A stretch of DNA of 64,000 bases from NCBI RefSeq assembly GCF_004331285.1, contig NZ_SJOH01000002.1:124001-188000 (forward strand). The letters run 5' to 3'. The position numbers and the translations under genes were made by a program. Shown here in pieces: positions 1-8,004 of the stretch. Each line of letters starts with the position of its first letter. Position 1 is the first letter of the stretch. This DNA is from Acinetobacter sp. ANC 3781 (GTDB lineage: Bacteria; Pseudomonadota; Gammaproteobacteria; Pseudomonadales; Moraxellaceae). Below the pieces are notes generated by a model. That model saw only the letters and a program-made list of their open reading frames with translations, was not told the origin of the DNA and searched no databases.

Positions 1-354
1 TTCAATCAATTGGTGTGGAAGATCTTCCATCAACAAACGGTCTTTGAAGGTACCCGGTTCCATTTCATCGGCATTACAGATCAGGTAACGTGGACCGCCA
101 TCATTTGGCGCCATCAATGACCATTTAATCCCTGCCGGGAAACCTGCACCACCACGACCTTTTACAGTTGCAGCTTTAACCACGTCAAGTACTTCAGCCG
201 GTTTCATGGCAATGGCTTTTTTAAAGCCTGCATAACCTTCAAGCGCTTCGTAATCATCAGCATTACGGACATTGGCTTGTTTGCTTAAACGCCAAGTAAG
301 TGGATGAGTTTCCGGGTTACCGTCACCGTAAATTGGTTTTGGTTCAGTATTCAT
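1..354 (-). CDS. nuoF: NADH-quinone oxidoreductase subunit F, N-terminal part (cut by window edge)
   Basis: NuoF carries the FMN and NADH sites of respiratory complex I and passes electrons to the iron-sulfur chain on the cytoplasmic arm. Only the first 118 codons lie in the window; the frame runs off base 1. The glycine-rich stretch [13 protein letters not shown] near residue 63 is the NADH/FMN-binding signature of the family. The ATG at 354 overlaps the nuoE stop in an ATGA arrangement, which supports translational coupling. The gene is the fifth in a minus-strand nuoA-B-CD-E-F run. The remaining domains cannot be judged from this window. Confidence 0.95.
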   Translation of the reverse strand, partial: MNTEPKPIYGDGNPETHPLTWRLSKQANVRNADDYEALEGYAGFKKAIAMKPAEVLDVVKAATVKGRGGAGFPAGIKWSLMAPNDGGPRYLICNADEMEPGTFKDRLLMEDLPHQLIE

Positions 355-860
355 AGATACTTCTCCAATAACTGTTTAACCGAAGTCACTTCAACCAATC
401 CGTGAGTGTCTTCATCAATCATTAAGGTTGGGCCTTTGTCACAGTTACCTAAGCAGCAAATCGGCAGCAAGGTAAAACGACCATCAGCGGTAGTTTGACC
501 AAACTGAATACCGAGTTCACGCTGGAACGCTTCAGCCAAAGTTTCTGCACCCATCAGGAAACAGGCAATCGAGTCACATAACAAAATTACGTGACGACCA
601 ACAGGTTGGCGATAGATACGGTTATAGAACGTTGCAACACCTTCTAAATCCGCAACACTCATAGAGAGCATTTGTGCAATCGCATTCATTTGCGCATCAT
701 CTACCCAGCCATTACGGCGTTGAACGCATTTCAATGCATCCAAACATGCAGCACGCGGGTACGGATAATGTTCAATGTGATGTTCGATATCGTGGATTTC
801 TTCCGAAGTTAAAATCCCTTCAATATTCACACGTGGCTTTTTATCAGTCAAAATCATCAT
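351..860 (-). CDS. nuoE: NADH-quinone oxidoreductase subunit E
   Basis: NuoE is the 24-kDa-type subunit of complex I that binds the N1a [2Fe-2S] cluster next to NuoF. The 169-residue product has the expected thioredoxin-like layout with cysteines at about 95 and 100 (CDSIAC) and at 136 and 140 (CLGNC), the four cluster ligands. The protein could start at either of two adjacent ATGs (MMILTD). It lies 14 bases downstream of nuoCD and overlaps nuoF by four bases, so it is an internal operon gene. Length and motifs are ordinary for the family. Confidence 0.95.
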   Translation of the reverse strand: MMILTDKKPRVNIEGILTSEEIHDIEHHIEHYPYPRAACLDALKCVQRRNGWVDDAQMNAIAQMLSMSVADLEGVATFYNRIYRQPVGRHVILLCDSIACFLMGAETLAEAFQRELGIQFGQTTADGRFTLLPICCLGNCDKGPTLMIDEDTHGLVEVTSVKQLLEKYL

Positions 861-874
861 AATGCGTTTACCCC

Positions 875-2662
875 TTAGCGATCCACGTCAGCCATTACGA
901 CGTCAATTGTCGCTAAATAAATGATTAAGTCAGATACAAGACTGCCGTTAATCACGGAAGGCATTTGCTGTAAATGGGTGAAAGTTGGTGTACGAATACG
1001 GGTACGGTAACTCATGGTTGACTTGTCTGAAGTCAAGTAGTAGTTACTTGCACCTTTCACCACTTCTGCCATCACAGATGCTTCACCTGCAGGCATTACA
1101 GGCCCCCATGACACGCTCAAGAAGTGCGTAATCAAAGTTTCAATATCTTGTAATGTCTTGTCTTTTGGTGGTGGAACTGCCAGTGGATGGTCTGCTTTAT
1201 AGGCACCGGACGGCATGTTATCTAAACATTGCTTCACGATTTTCAGTGATTCTTCAATTTCACGGAAATGCACCATAACACGCGCGTAAGCATCGCCTTC
1301 GTACTCTAAAGGCACCTCGAAGTCATAGTTTTCGTAGCCGCTATACGGACGATATTTACGAACGTCAAAGTCAATACCTGTTGCACGAAGACCGGTACCG
1401 GTTACACCCCAAGCCAATGCAGATTTTGCATCGTACTGCGCAACATTACGAGTACGACCAACAAACACCGAGTTTTTCAGTGCTGCTGTGTAATACTCGT
1501 TCATACGCTTCGGCATCCAGTCCAGGATTTCGCGAATCAGGTGCTGCCAGTTGTTGGGAAGGTCGTGCGCAGTACCGCCAATACGGAACCAAGCTGGATG
1601 CATACGGTAACCCGTGATCGCTTCGATGGCGTCATAGATTTTCTGACGATCGGCGAACATATAGAATACTGGCGTCATACCGCCGGCATCCTGAATTGCA
1701 GTACCGATATACAACAAGTGGTTATTGATACGGAATAACTCAGACATCATGACACGGATACATTGCGCACGGTCAGGAACAGTGATTCCTGCCATTTGTT
1801 CCACACCCATCACATAAGGCATGTTTTGCGCACAACCACCCAAGTAGTCAACACGGTCGGTATACGGAATGAATGAATGCCAGGTTTGACGTTCAGCCAT
1901 CTTTTCCACACCACGGTGGTGATAACCGATATCAGGCACGCAGTCTTTCACTTCTTCGCCATCTAACTGCAAGATTACACGGAATGCACCATGCGCAGAG
2001 GGATGGTTCGGACCCAAGTTCAGGAACATGAAGTCTTCATCGGCATTACCGCGTTTTAGACCCCAGTCTTCAGGAACAAAGCGCAAGTGTTCTTGCTCAA
2101 AATCCTGTTTCGCCTGGTTCTGCATATACGGCGTATATTCAGTGGCACGTGCAGAATATTCTTTACGAAGTGGATGACCTTCCCAATAGGTTGGCAACAA
2201 AATACGACGGAGCATTGGATGCCCTTCGAAGTTAATGCCGAACATATCGTATGCTTCGCGTTCGTACCAGTTGGCATTTGGCCAAATGTTGGTTGCAGTG
2301 GGAAGATTTAAATCACTCTCATTCAACGCAACTTTGATACGAATATCACTGTTACGCTCAAGCGACAACAAGTGATAGAACACGGTAAAGTCTGATGCAG
2401 GCAAACCGTCGCGGTGGGTACGTAAACGCTCATCTACCGCCGACAAGTCGAACAACATCACGTATGGACGTGCGACTTTCCGCAAGAACATTAAAACGTC
2501 TTGTACACGTGCGCGCTCAACCCAGACCGTTGGAAAATCTTCAAAAGTCGCTTGCACGTAGAAGTTCTCACCAAATTTGGTTTTGAGCTCTTCTACAATT
2601 GCAAATGCTGGGCGTGAATCAACAGGCGTTGATTCTGGCATAGCAATGTCAGTTTCAGCCAT
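875..2662 (-). CDS. nuoC: NADH-quinone oxidoreductase fused subunit C/D
   Basis: This 595-residue protein joins NuoC (roughly residues 1-190, the 30-kDa domain) to NuoD (roughly 200-595, the 49-kDa domain), both in the peripheral arm of complex I near the quinone site. The NuoD part contains the typical [13 protein letters not shown] segment and the DRVDYLGG segment. The fusion, often called nuoCD, is known in enterobacteria, Pseudomonas and Acinetobacter. It sits 88 bases downstream of nuoB and 14 bases upstream of nuoE on the same strand. Nothing in the sequence suggests damage. Confidence 0.95.
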   Translation of the reverse strand: MAETDIAMPESTPVDSRPAFAIVEELKTKFGENFYVQATFEDFPTVWVERARVQDVLMFLRKVARPYVMLFDLSAVDERLRTHRDGLPASDFTVFYHLLSLERNSDIRIKVALNESDLNLPTATNIWPNANWYEREAYDMFGINFEGHPMLRRILLPTYWEGHPLRKEYSARATEYTPYMQNQAKQDFEQEHLRFVPEDWGLKRGNADEDFMFLNLGPNHPSAHGAFRVILQLDGEEVKDCVPDIGYHHRGVEKMAERQTWHSFIPYTDRVDYLGGCAQNMPYVMGVEQMAGITVPDRAQCIRVMMSELFRINNHLLYIGTAIQDAGGMTPVFYMFADRQKIYDAIEAITGYRMHPAWFRIGGTAHDLPNNWQHLIREILDWMPKRMNEYYTAALKNSVFVGRTRNVAQYDAKSALAWGVTGTGLRATGIDFDVRKYRPYSGYENYDFEVPLEYEGDAYARVMVHFREIEESLKIVKQCLDNMPSGAYKADHPLAVPPPKDKTLQDIETLITHFLSVSWGPVMPAGEASVMAEVVKGASNYYLTSDKSTMSYRTRIRTPTFTHLQQMPSVINGSLVSDLIIYLATIDVVMADVDR

Positions 2663-2750
2663 TGGCTTGGCTTCCTATTTAATACAAATTCAAGTCAACT
2701 TTAACGACAATTACACCCAGACCGGGTGCATCAATATTTCATCGTTAAAA

Positions 2751-3428
2751 TTATTTAATTTCATCCATAGAGCGTAAGTTTTTCACTGCAATACGTTCAG
2801 CATTCTTACGGTCACGTTCTGGCTGCATCTTTGGCTTATATACTGGCTGAAGATCATCACCAATCACCGCTGAAAGTGGACGGCGCTCTAATTGAATTTG
2901 GTCTTGTAACAGCATTAATGCTTGCAACAATGCTTCAGGGCGTGGTGGGCAGCCTGGGATGTACACATCGACAGGAATGATTTTATCTACACCCTGTACA
3001 ACTGAATAGATGTCATACATACCGCCAGAGTTTGCACAAGCACCCATTGAAATCACCCATTTAGGCTCTAACATTTGCTCGTATAAACGCTGAATTACAG
3101 GTGCCATCTTCACGAAGCAAGTCCCTGCAACAATCATTAAATCCGCCTGACGCGGTGAAGCACGAATAACTTCGGCACCGAAACGTGACATGTCATGCAC
3201 ACCGGTTAAAGTGGTTGCATATTCTACATAACAGCACGACGTACCAAAGTTAAAAGGCCATACAGAGTTCTTACGGCCCCAGTTTACAGCTGTATGCATC
3301 ACGTCCTCTAAACGAGTCATGAATACATTCTTATTCACTTCTTCTTCAAGCGGATCGGTTACGATCTGACGCTCCTGAAGTGGATATTGATCAGCATCCG
3401 GATTCGCACGGGTTAATGTATATTTCAT
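2751..3428 (-). CDS. nuoB: NADH-quinone oxidoreductase subunit B
   Basis: NuoB holds the terminal N2 [4Fe-4S] cluster that hands electrons to ubiquinone. In this 225-residue protein the ligands are visible as the adjacent pair Cys65-Cys66 (GTSCCYVEY), Cys131 and Cys160 ([10 protein letters not shown]), matching the pattern of the family. It follows nuoA by only seven bases on the minus strand and precedes nuoCD by 88 bases. The short spacing to nuoA suggests co-transcription. The start at MKYTLTR leaves a normal N-terminal length. Confidence 0.95.
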   Translation of the reverse strand: MKYTLTRANPDADQYPLQERQIVTDPLEEEVNKNVFMTRLEDVMHTAVNWGRKNSVWPFNFGTSCCYVEYATTLTGVHDMSRFGAEVIRASPRQADLMIVAGTCFVKMAPVIQRLYEQMLEPKWVISMGACANSGGMYDIYSVVQGVDKIIPVDVYIPGCPPRPEALLQALMLLQDQIQLERRPLSAVIGDDLQPVYKPKMQPERDRKNAERIAVKNLRSMDEIK

Positions 3429-3434
3429 CCCGAG

Positions 3435-3983
3435 TTACTCCTTAATAGATGATGTAGCCGGTGTTTTTGCTTTCACACGACCAGAAGATTGAGCTGGAAT
3501 TTGACCTGTAGGGTCCATAACCAACTCTTCAATAGAGTTAAAGCGAGTAATGTCTGCAAGGTTCATATTTGCTGAACCGATTTTCGGTTGCATAGCTGCT
3601 GATTTGCGACGATCGGTTGGCGCCCAATTTAATGCGCCTACTTTCACTGCATAAATCAACGCAATCAATAAATCGACTACAAAAATCACCACAGTGGTAA
3701 AACCGAACCAACCTACCTCACGAACCGATGTAGCCCATGCGTAGAGATAAAGTGCTTCTAAGTCAAATACTACAAAGAAAATCGCAACCAAGTAGAATTT
3801 AGCAGACAAGCGGATGCGTGCTCCACCCGCACCTACCACACCTGACTCAAATTGCTCTTGCTTCGCACGGCCCCATGACTTACCCCCAAGGAGTAAAGGA
3901 ACTGTGAGCATAAAGACGCAAAGAAATGTAACGCCGATCACGAAGGCAATAATTGCCCAATCGTATGGAGTAATGGCACTCAT
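3435..3983 (-). CDS. nuoA: NADH-quinone oxidoreductase subunit A
   Basis: NuoA is a small membrane subunit at the junction of the two arms of complex I. The 182-residue protein shows three hydrophobic helices (about residues 8-30, 62-82 and 90-113) and the conserved FDLEALYLYAWA segment. A hydrophilic C-terminal tail of about 60 residues is longer than the roughly 147-residue E. coli protein. A purine-rich ribosome site (CAGGAGTTA) lies just upstream of the ATG. It is the first gene of the nuo operon, so the operon promoter should lie in 3984-4478. Confidence 0.92.
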   Translation of the reverse strand: MSAITPYDWAIIAFVIGVTFLCVFMLTVPLLLGGKSWGRAKQEQFESGVVGAGGARIRLSAKFYLVAIFFVVFDLEALYLYAWATSVREVGWFGFTTVVIFVVDLLIALIYAVKVGALNWAPTDRRKSAAMQPKIGSANMNLADITRFNSIEELVMDPTGQIPAQSSGRVKAKTPATSSIKE

Positions 3984-4478
3984 GCGGGGATAACTCCTGG
4001 CAGGCCTAATTTATTAACAAAGAATGTATGTATTGGCCTTCTAATACACCAAACACAAAATTAATCCCGCCAATTGTACCTGATTTATGATTTCACTTGC
4101 TAGCTTATAAGCCTTAGTCTTTTGGATGATATTTTAGTCAGTTTGCTGTTTTTTCAAAGCTTAAGCCCTATTGTTTGTCTAGCAATCGCTTTATTAAATC
4201 AAAAAAAGAAAATTGATTATTTTTTTCAAATTTATGTAATTCAGGCTTATATTTCCCATAAAAAACCCAAATCTTGATGCCATCTATTTATTCAAGCATA
4301 TTTCATTCGGCATAAAACGATCAAACTTTGGCAAAAATTTTCCAGCCCCCGCTCACCTCCAAATCATTACTGTTTTATCTCTTCCATGAAGATCAGTACG
4401 GTCAACAGGCTTATGAAGAATATGGGAAGGCTTTTTAGGGGAGTACTAAAGGCCTAACCTCTATATAAGACAACAAAC
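3984..4478. other. Intergenic region holding the nuo promoter; no gene seen
   Basis: This AT-rich stretch separates divergent nuoA and the small gene at 4479. I found no open frame with a ribosome site on either strand and no convincing inverted repeat. It must contain the nuo promoter on the minus strand and possibly one for the plus-strand genes, but no promoter element stands out well enough to place. A TATATAAGA stretch close to 4461 could be a -10 element for the small gene. Confidence 0.5.
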
Positions 4479-4589
4479 ATGACTTTGCAGTCCGTATTTG
4501 TGTGTTTTTTTGCAACTCTAATGCTTCTCATGATGACCTCATTTGCTATTTATGCTATTCCTATTTACATTCGTAGACACAAAGAATAA
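4479..4589 (+). CDS. Small single-pass membrane protein, 36 residues
   Basis: An ATG-to-TAA frame of 36 codons encodes a protein that is almost entirely one hydrophobic helix (about residues 5-30), ending in a positively charged tail (YIRRHKE), which predicts the C terminus in the cytoplasm. It ends 11 bases before the next gene, and its stop overlaps the AAGGAG ribosome site of that gene, so the two are probably one transcript. Its own ribosome site is weak. No family is recognised. The call rests on the hydrophobic pattern and the tight spacing, so it is tentative. Confidence 0.45.
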   Translation: MTLQSVFVCFFATLMLLMMTSFAIYAIPIYIRRHKE

Positions 4590-4600
4590 GGAGCAAACAC

Positions 4601-4957
4601 ATGGGTTTAGAATACAAACACGAATCAGAGTATTTTTTCTTTGCACAACTTTTAGTGCGTCATGTGGAAGGGTATGTTCAAAAACATCCGGATGCTCAGA
4701 ATGCAATTTTTGACCTTCGCGATATTTATGAACTTTTCCGCCAAGACTTTGCCTCTGCCACTACAAATCTGGATGCTATTTTAAATCTTGCAGATCAATA
4801 TAAAGTTGAAACATTAAATGGCGATCAAAAGCTGATTAGCCATTATGCGATCGACCCTAAGAATAATTCCTTATTACTCGACTTCAATGCGGATGCGCTA
4901 GAAAGCCTGAAACAAGGAAAACAGATTATTGAACCCGATGCTACTCTTCACGAGTAA
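4601..4957 (+). CDS. Conserved hypothetical protein, 118 residues
   Basis: A strong ribosome site (AAGGAG, 8 bases before the ATG) and a rho-independent terminator directly after the stop mark a real gene. The soluble, acidic product has predicted helices in the first 70 residues (LLVRHVEGYVQKHPD and a DLRDIYELFRQDF segment) and no signal peptide, membrane helix or cysteine. I do not recognise a domain. It is preceded by the 36-residue membrane protein and faces bfmS tail to tail. No function can be assigned from sequence or neighbours. Confidence 0.75.
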   Translation: MGLEYKHESEYFFFAQLLVRHVEGYVQKHPDAQNAIFDLRDIYELFRQDFASATTNLDAILNLADQYKVETLNGDQKLISHYAIDPKNNSLLLDFNADALESLKQGKQIIEPDATLHE

Positions 4958-4969
4958 TGAGTAAGCAAT

Positions 4970-4999
4970 AAAAAAGCACCAAATCTGGTGCTTTTTTTT
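4970..4999. terminator. Bidirectional rho-independent terminator
   Basis: The stem AAGCACCA/TGGTGCTT with a four-base loop is flanked by A and T runs on the two sides, so it can end both the plus-strand gene at 4601-4957 and bfmS on the minus strand. Confidence 0.9.
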
Positions 5000-5008
5000 A
5001 ATTCATTA

Positions 5009-6667
5009 CTAAGACTCTATGCCGTCTTTGGTCATGCCTAATTTCTTGGCTGATTTATTAAACCTTTGTGCAGGCCAGGTCATGGTAAAACGCGCACCAC
5101 CCAAAACCGGGCTTTTATCCACATGAATATTACCGCCAAACCAGTAAGCAATACGGCTTACAATAGACAAACCTAAACCATAACCACCAGAAGCACGGGT
5201 TCGGCTGTCATCGAGACGTGCAAAAGCTTCAAAGATCCGCTTCCGCTCTTCCTCGGGAATACCTGCGCCATCATCTTCAACTTGCACATAAGCCAGACCC
5301 TCCTCGTTAATGCCACCACTCACAATTATCTTGTCATCACAGTAGCGAATCGCATTGCCAACTAGGTTTTGTACTACACGGTGCAAGTAACGGCGCTCTG
5401 CATCCACCACAACGCCAGGTTGCGCTACACGTAACTCAATTTCTTTTTGTGTTTTTAGCGCTTCAGTTTCAACCACCACTTGATCCAAGACTTCAAATAA
5501 GGTGATTTTTTCAAAATCTAACGAAGGTGTGCCCTGTTCAAGTTTTGCATAGGTCATGATTTCGTCAATCAAGGTGTTTAGCGCTTCAATATCCTTATCA
5601 ATCTGTTCAACCTGCTGCAAACGGTATTCATAATCATCTTCTTCTGCCAGCATTTCCATACCAAAACGGATACGTGCTACAGGCGTACGTAATTCATGCG
5701 AAACCGCGCGCATCAATTCACGCTGTGCTTCAATCAAACGCTGAATATGATCTGACATACTATTGTAATTCGTCGCCAGACTTGCCATTTCATCGGTACC
5801 ATCGATCGGTAAACGCAAGGTCATATCACCCGACTTCATTCGATGCAAGGCATAATTGACTTCACGCAAACGACGTTGCATCGGCACAAGCAGACCATAT
5901 ACCCCTAAACTCAACACAAATAAGCTAAGCAAGGTAATCCCAGCTGCAAGCTGAAAAGGCATCCAGTTAAATAACGGTACCGGACCCAGTACCAGCACCT
6001 CAGAAGGTGAACTTGGCATAGGGGAAACAATTGAAATTGTGGTTCCACGCACCGAGGCATTATCACGATATAAAATAATACTGTGATCTAATCGAAGTCG
6101 ACCTATCTGTTCGGAATCAAGTGGCAGGTTTTGAACTTTTTCAATTTGAATGGGATAGGAAAAATTCGATTGAATTTTTGCCAAATATTCTTTTTCTTGT
6201 CCTGGGTAATACACCAGATAATCCAGAATAAAAATGGGCAACGCTTTCATTTGGCGTTCACCAATTTTGTCTACTTTTATATAAAGCAAATGTTTTGGAT
6301 CATCTTTCAAGCCAATAATCACGTAAGCAATCGAGTTCTGTGCATCATAACGAACCGCAGCTTTGCGATCACTAATTCGCTTTTGCTCGGCACGCGATAA
6401 ATCAACTTTATTTGAATCTACATAATAAATGGGCAACTCAAGTAAATCTGAAGCATCAGAAACCCAGTCTTTTTTCTGTTGCTCATTCGGCTGTCGCGCG
6501 ATGCCTTCACTAATAATATAAGACACCCCATCGGTTAAAGACTCACGATATTCCTGCGCGCGCTGATAATTAATAATCTGAACCAGCAGGTAGCCAAATA
6601 CCGCCACCAAAGCGACTAAAATCACTAACCCCGCATAAATACGCAAGAATATACTGTGTTTAAACAA
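5009..6667 (-). CDS. bfmS: Sensor histidine kinase BfmS
   Basis: BfmS is the inner-membrane kinase partner of BfmR, the two-component system that in Acinetobacter baumannii controls pili, biofilm, capsule and envelope stress. The 552-residue protein has a membrane helix at about 9-31, a periplasmic sensor region to about 235, a second helix at about 238-262, a HAMP linker, the phospho-acceptor His324 in AVSHELRTPVARI, and a C-terminal ATPase domain with the glycine-rich DDGAGIPEEER and GYGLGLSIV boxes. It lies 31 bases after bfmR on the same strand. All catalytic motifs are present. The assignment rests on recalled similarity to BfmS and on the pairing. Confidence 0.92.
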   Translation of the reverse strand: MFKHSIFLRIYAGLVILVALVAVFGYLLVQIINYQRAQEYRESLTDGVSYIISEGIARQPNEQQKKDWVSDASDLLELPIYYVDSNKVDLSRAEQKRISDRKAAVRYDAQNSIAYVIIGLKDDPKHLLYIKVDKIGERQMKALPIFILDYLVYYPGQEKEYLAKIQSNFSYPIQIEKVQNLPLDSEQIGRLRLDHSIILYRDNASVRGTTISIVSPMPSSPSEVLVLGPVPLFNWMPFQLAAGITLLSLFVLSLGVYGLLVPMQRRLREVNYALHRMKSGDMTLRLPIDGTDEMASLATNYNSMSDHIQRLIEAQRELMRAVSHELRTPVARIRFGMEMLAEEDDYEYRLQQVEQIDKDIEALNTLIDEIMTYAKLEQGTPSLDFEKITLFEVLDQVVVETEALKTQKEIELRVAQPGVVVDAERRYLHRVVQNLVGNAIRYCDDKIIVSGGINEEGLAYVQVEDDGAGIPEEERKRIFEAFARLDDSRTRASGGYGLGLSIVSRIAYWFGGNIHVDKSPVLGGARFTMTWPAQRFNKSAKKLGMTKDGIES

Positions 6668-6698
6668 GAGGATGTCCTATAAAAATTAGGTACAACTA

Positions 6699-7415
6699 TT
6701 AAAGACCGTTGGTTTCTTTAACGAACAAATAGCCTTTACTACGTACTGTTTTAATACGTTTCGGATTTTCAGGATCATCACCAATTTTTGGACGGATACG
6801 CGAAATACGCACATCGATTGAACGGTCTTGACCATCATATTCAATACCGCGCAGACGCTCAAAAATATCTTCACGAGATAGAATGCGACCGGCATTTGAA
6901 GCCAATAACCACAACAAGTCATATTCAGCACTGGTGAAATCAACCAACTCACCATTCAAAGTCACCGAACGACCACCGTTATCAATCACAAGGTCATCGA
7001 ATTCGATACGTTGTGCAACTTCATCTTCCGGTACTTTATCAGTACGACGTAGTAATGCACGGATACGCGCCAAGAGAACACGTGGCTGAACAGGTTTAGC
7101 GACATAATCGTCCGCCCCCATTTCCAGACCCAAAACTTGGTCCATATCTTCAGTACGTGCAGTCAACATCAGAATCGGTTGATGATAATGTGGACGAACT
7201 TCACGACAAATGGTTAAACCATCTGCACCTGGCAACATCACATCCAGTACTACCAGATCTGGTTGTTCAGCAATAATACGGCGGATTGCGCGATTACCGT
7301 CAGGCTCTACCCCAACTTCTAATCCATTACGAATCAGGTATTCTTGAGTCAAACGTGCAAGACGCTCATCGTCTTCAACAATTAAAATTTTAGGTAACTT
7401 TTCTTCTTGGCTCAT
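6699..7415 (-). CDS. bfmR: Response regulator BfmR (OmpR family)
   Basis: BfmR is the DNA-binding response regulator paired with BfmS. The 238-residue protein has a receiver domain (about 8-120) with acidic residues Glu14-Asp16, the phosphorylated Asp58 (LVVLDVMLPGADG) and a conserved Lys near 108 (YVAKPVQP), followed by an OmpR-type winged helix (about 140-236) ending in VRSKGYLFV. The Asp58 position matches the site reported for A. baumannii BfmR. A 15-base palindrome at 7495-7509, about 80 bases upstream, could be an autoregulatory site. Confidence 0.93.
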   Translation of the reverse strand: MSQEEKLPKILIVEDDERLARLTQEYLIRNGLEVGVEPDGNRAIRRIIAEQPDLVVLDVMLPGADGLTICREVRPHYHQPILMLTARTEDMDQVLGLEMGADDYVAKPVQPRVLLARIRALLRRTDKVPEDEVAQRIEFDDLVIDNGGRSVTLNGELVDFTSAEYDLLWLLASNAGRILSREDIFERLRGIEYDGQDRSIDVRISRIRPKIGDDPENPKRIKTVRSKGYLFVKETNGL

Positions 7416-7494
7416 AAAATGCCCCTGTTATATGGATTAAGGTATCCTTAAAAATCCGGTGGATACGCTTTAATATATTCAGCAATATACACAC

Positions 7495-7509
7495 GTTTAC
7501 ATTGTAAAC
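7495..7509. promoter_or_regulatory. Perfect palindrome upstream of bfmR, candidate operator
   Basis: GTTTAC-ATT-GTAAAC is a perfect inverted repeat lying about 80 bases before the bfmR start. A second, looser inverted pair (GTATCC at 7442, GGATAC at 7461) lies closer to the gene. BfmR is known to regulate itself, but I do not know whether this is its site; another regulator is possible. Confidence 0.35.
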
Positions 7510-7703
7510 AAGATGGCATTCACCAAACTGATACATCAAAGTAGTTTTTTGTTATATTTTTATTAACTATTGAATTAATTGATATTTTCCCATTTAATGC
7601 GGCTTGGAGCTATTTTTTTGACACATTATGTTACAAAATGAGGATTTTATATACATTTTGCCATTTTGTTCAGAATATGAGTAATTAATCGCACTCTTTT
7701 AAC

Positions 7704-7724
7704 TTATCCACAAGGTTATCTATA
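7704..7724 (+). promoter_or_regulatory. DnaA box and adjacent near-box upstream of nrdA
   Basis: TTATCCACA at 7704-7712 equals the consensus DnaA 9-mer. Three bases later TTATCTATA (7716-7724) differs from it at two positions in the same orientation. The pair lies about 280 bases before nrdA. In E. coli the nrdAB promoter is controlled by DnaA through two neighbouring boxes, so a similar role is plausible. Only the first box is an exact match. Confidence 0.6.
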
Positions 7725-7871
7725 AGCACTTAATTCGAGCTTTGGTATGCTAGACCCCTGTCTAATCAGGCTTATACAAGAAGCATAAAAATAGAGATTT
7801 TTTTGCAATGAGATATTGCGAAGAAATAGAAAAATTTTTACTAAAATGTCAATATTGATCTAAGCTCATTT

Positions 7872-7919
7872 TTCCCGTATCTTGTGTTCAATTCGATTTT
7901 AAACCACTAGTTCTTGTGT
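7872..7919 (+). promoter_or_regulatory. Tandem NrdR-like boxes upstream of nrdA
   Basis: Two 16-base elements, at 7872-7887 and 7904-7919, both end in TCTTGTGT and their starts are exactly 32 bases apart. Against the NrdR consensus (ACACWATATATWGTGT) the second matches about 12 and the first about 10 positions. NrdR boxes characteristically occur as pairs about three helical turns apart in front of nrd genes, which is why the weak individual matches are worth calling. Confidence 0.55.
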
Positions 7920-8004
7920 TTATTCCTCAAACACTGAGATGAGATTTCGTCCAGTTCAAATGGTCCACACACATAACAATAGATGACAATGGAGCTATGC
8001 CAAC

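Noticed and set aside
7716-7725. TTATCTATAA matches the BioR operator palindrome of alphaproteobacteria
   Set aside because: It lies before nrdA, far from any biotin gene, and overlaps a DnaA near-box; chance or DnaA is the simpler reading.
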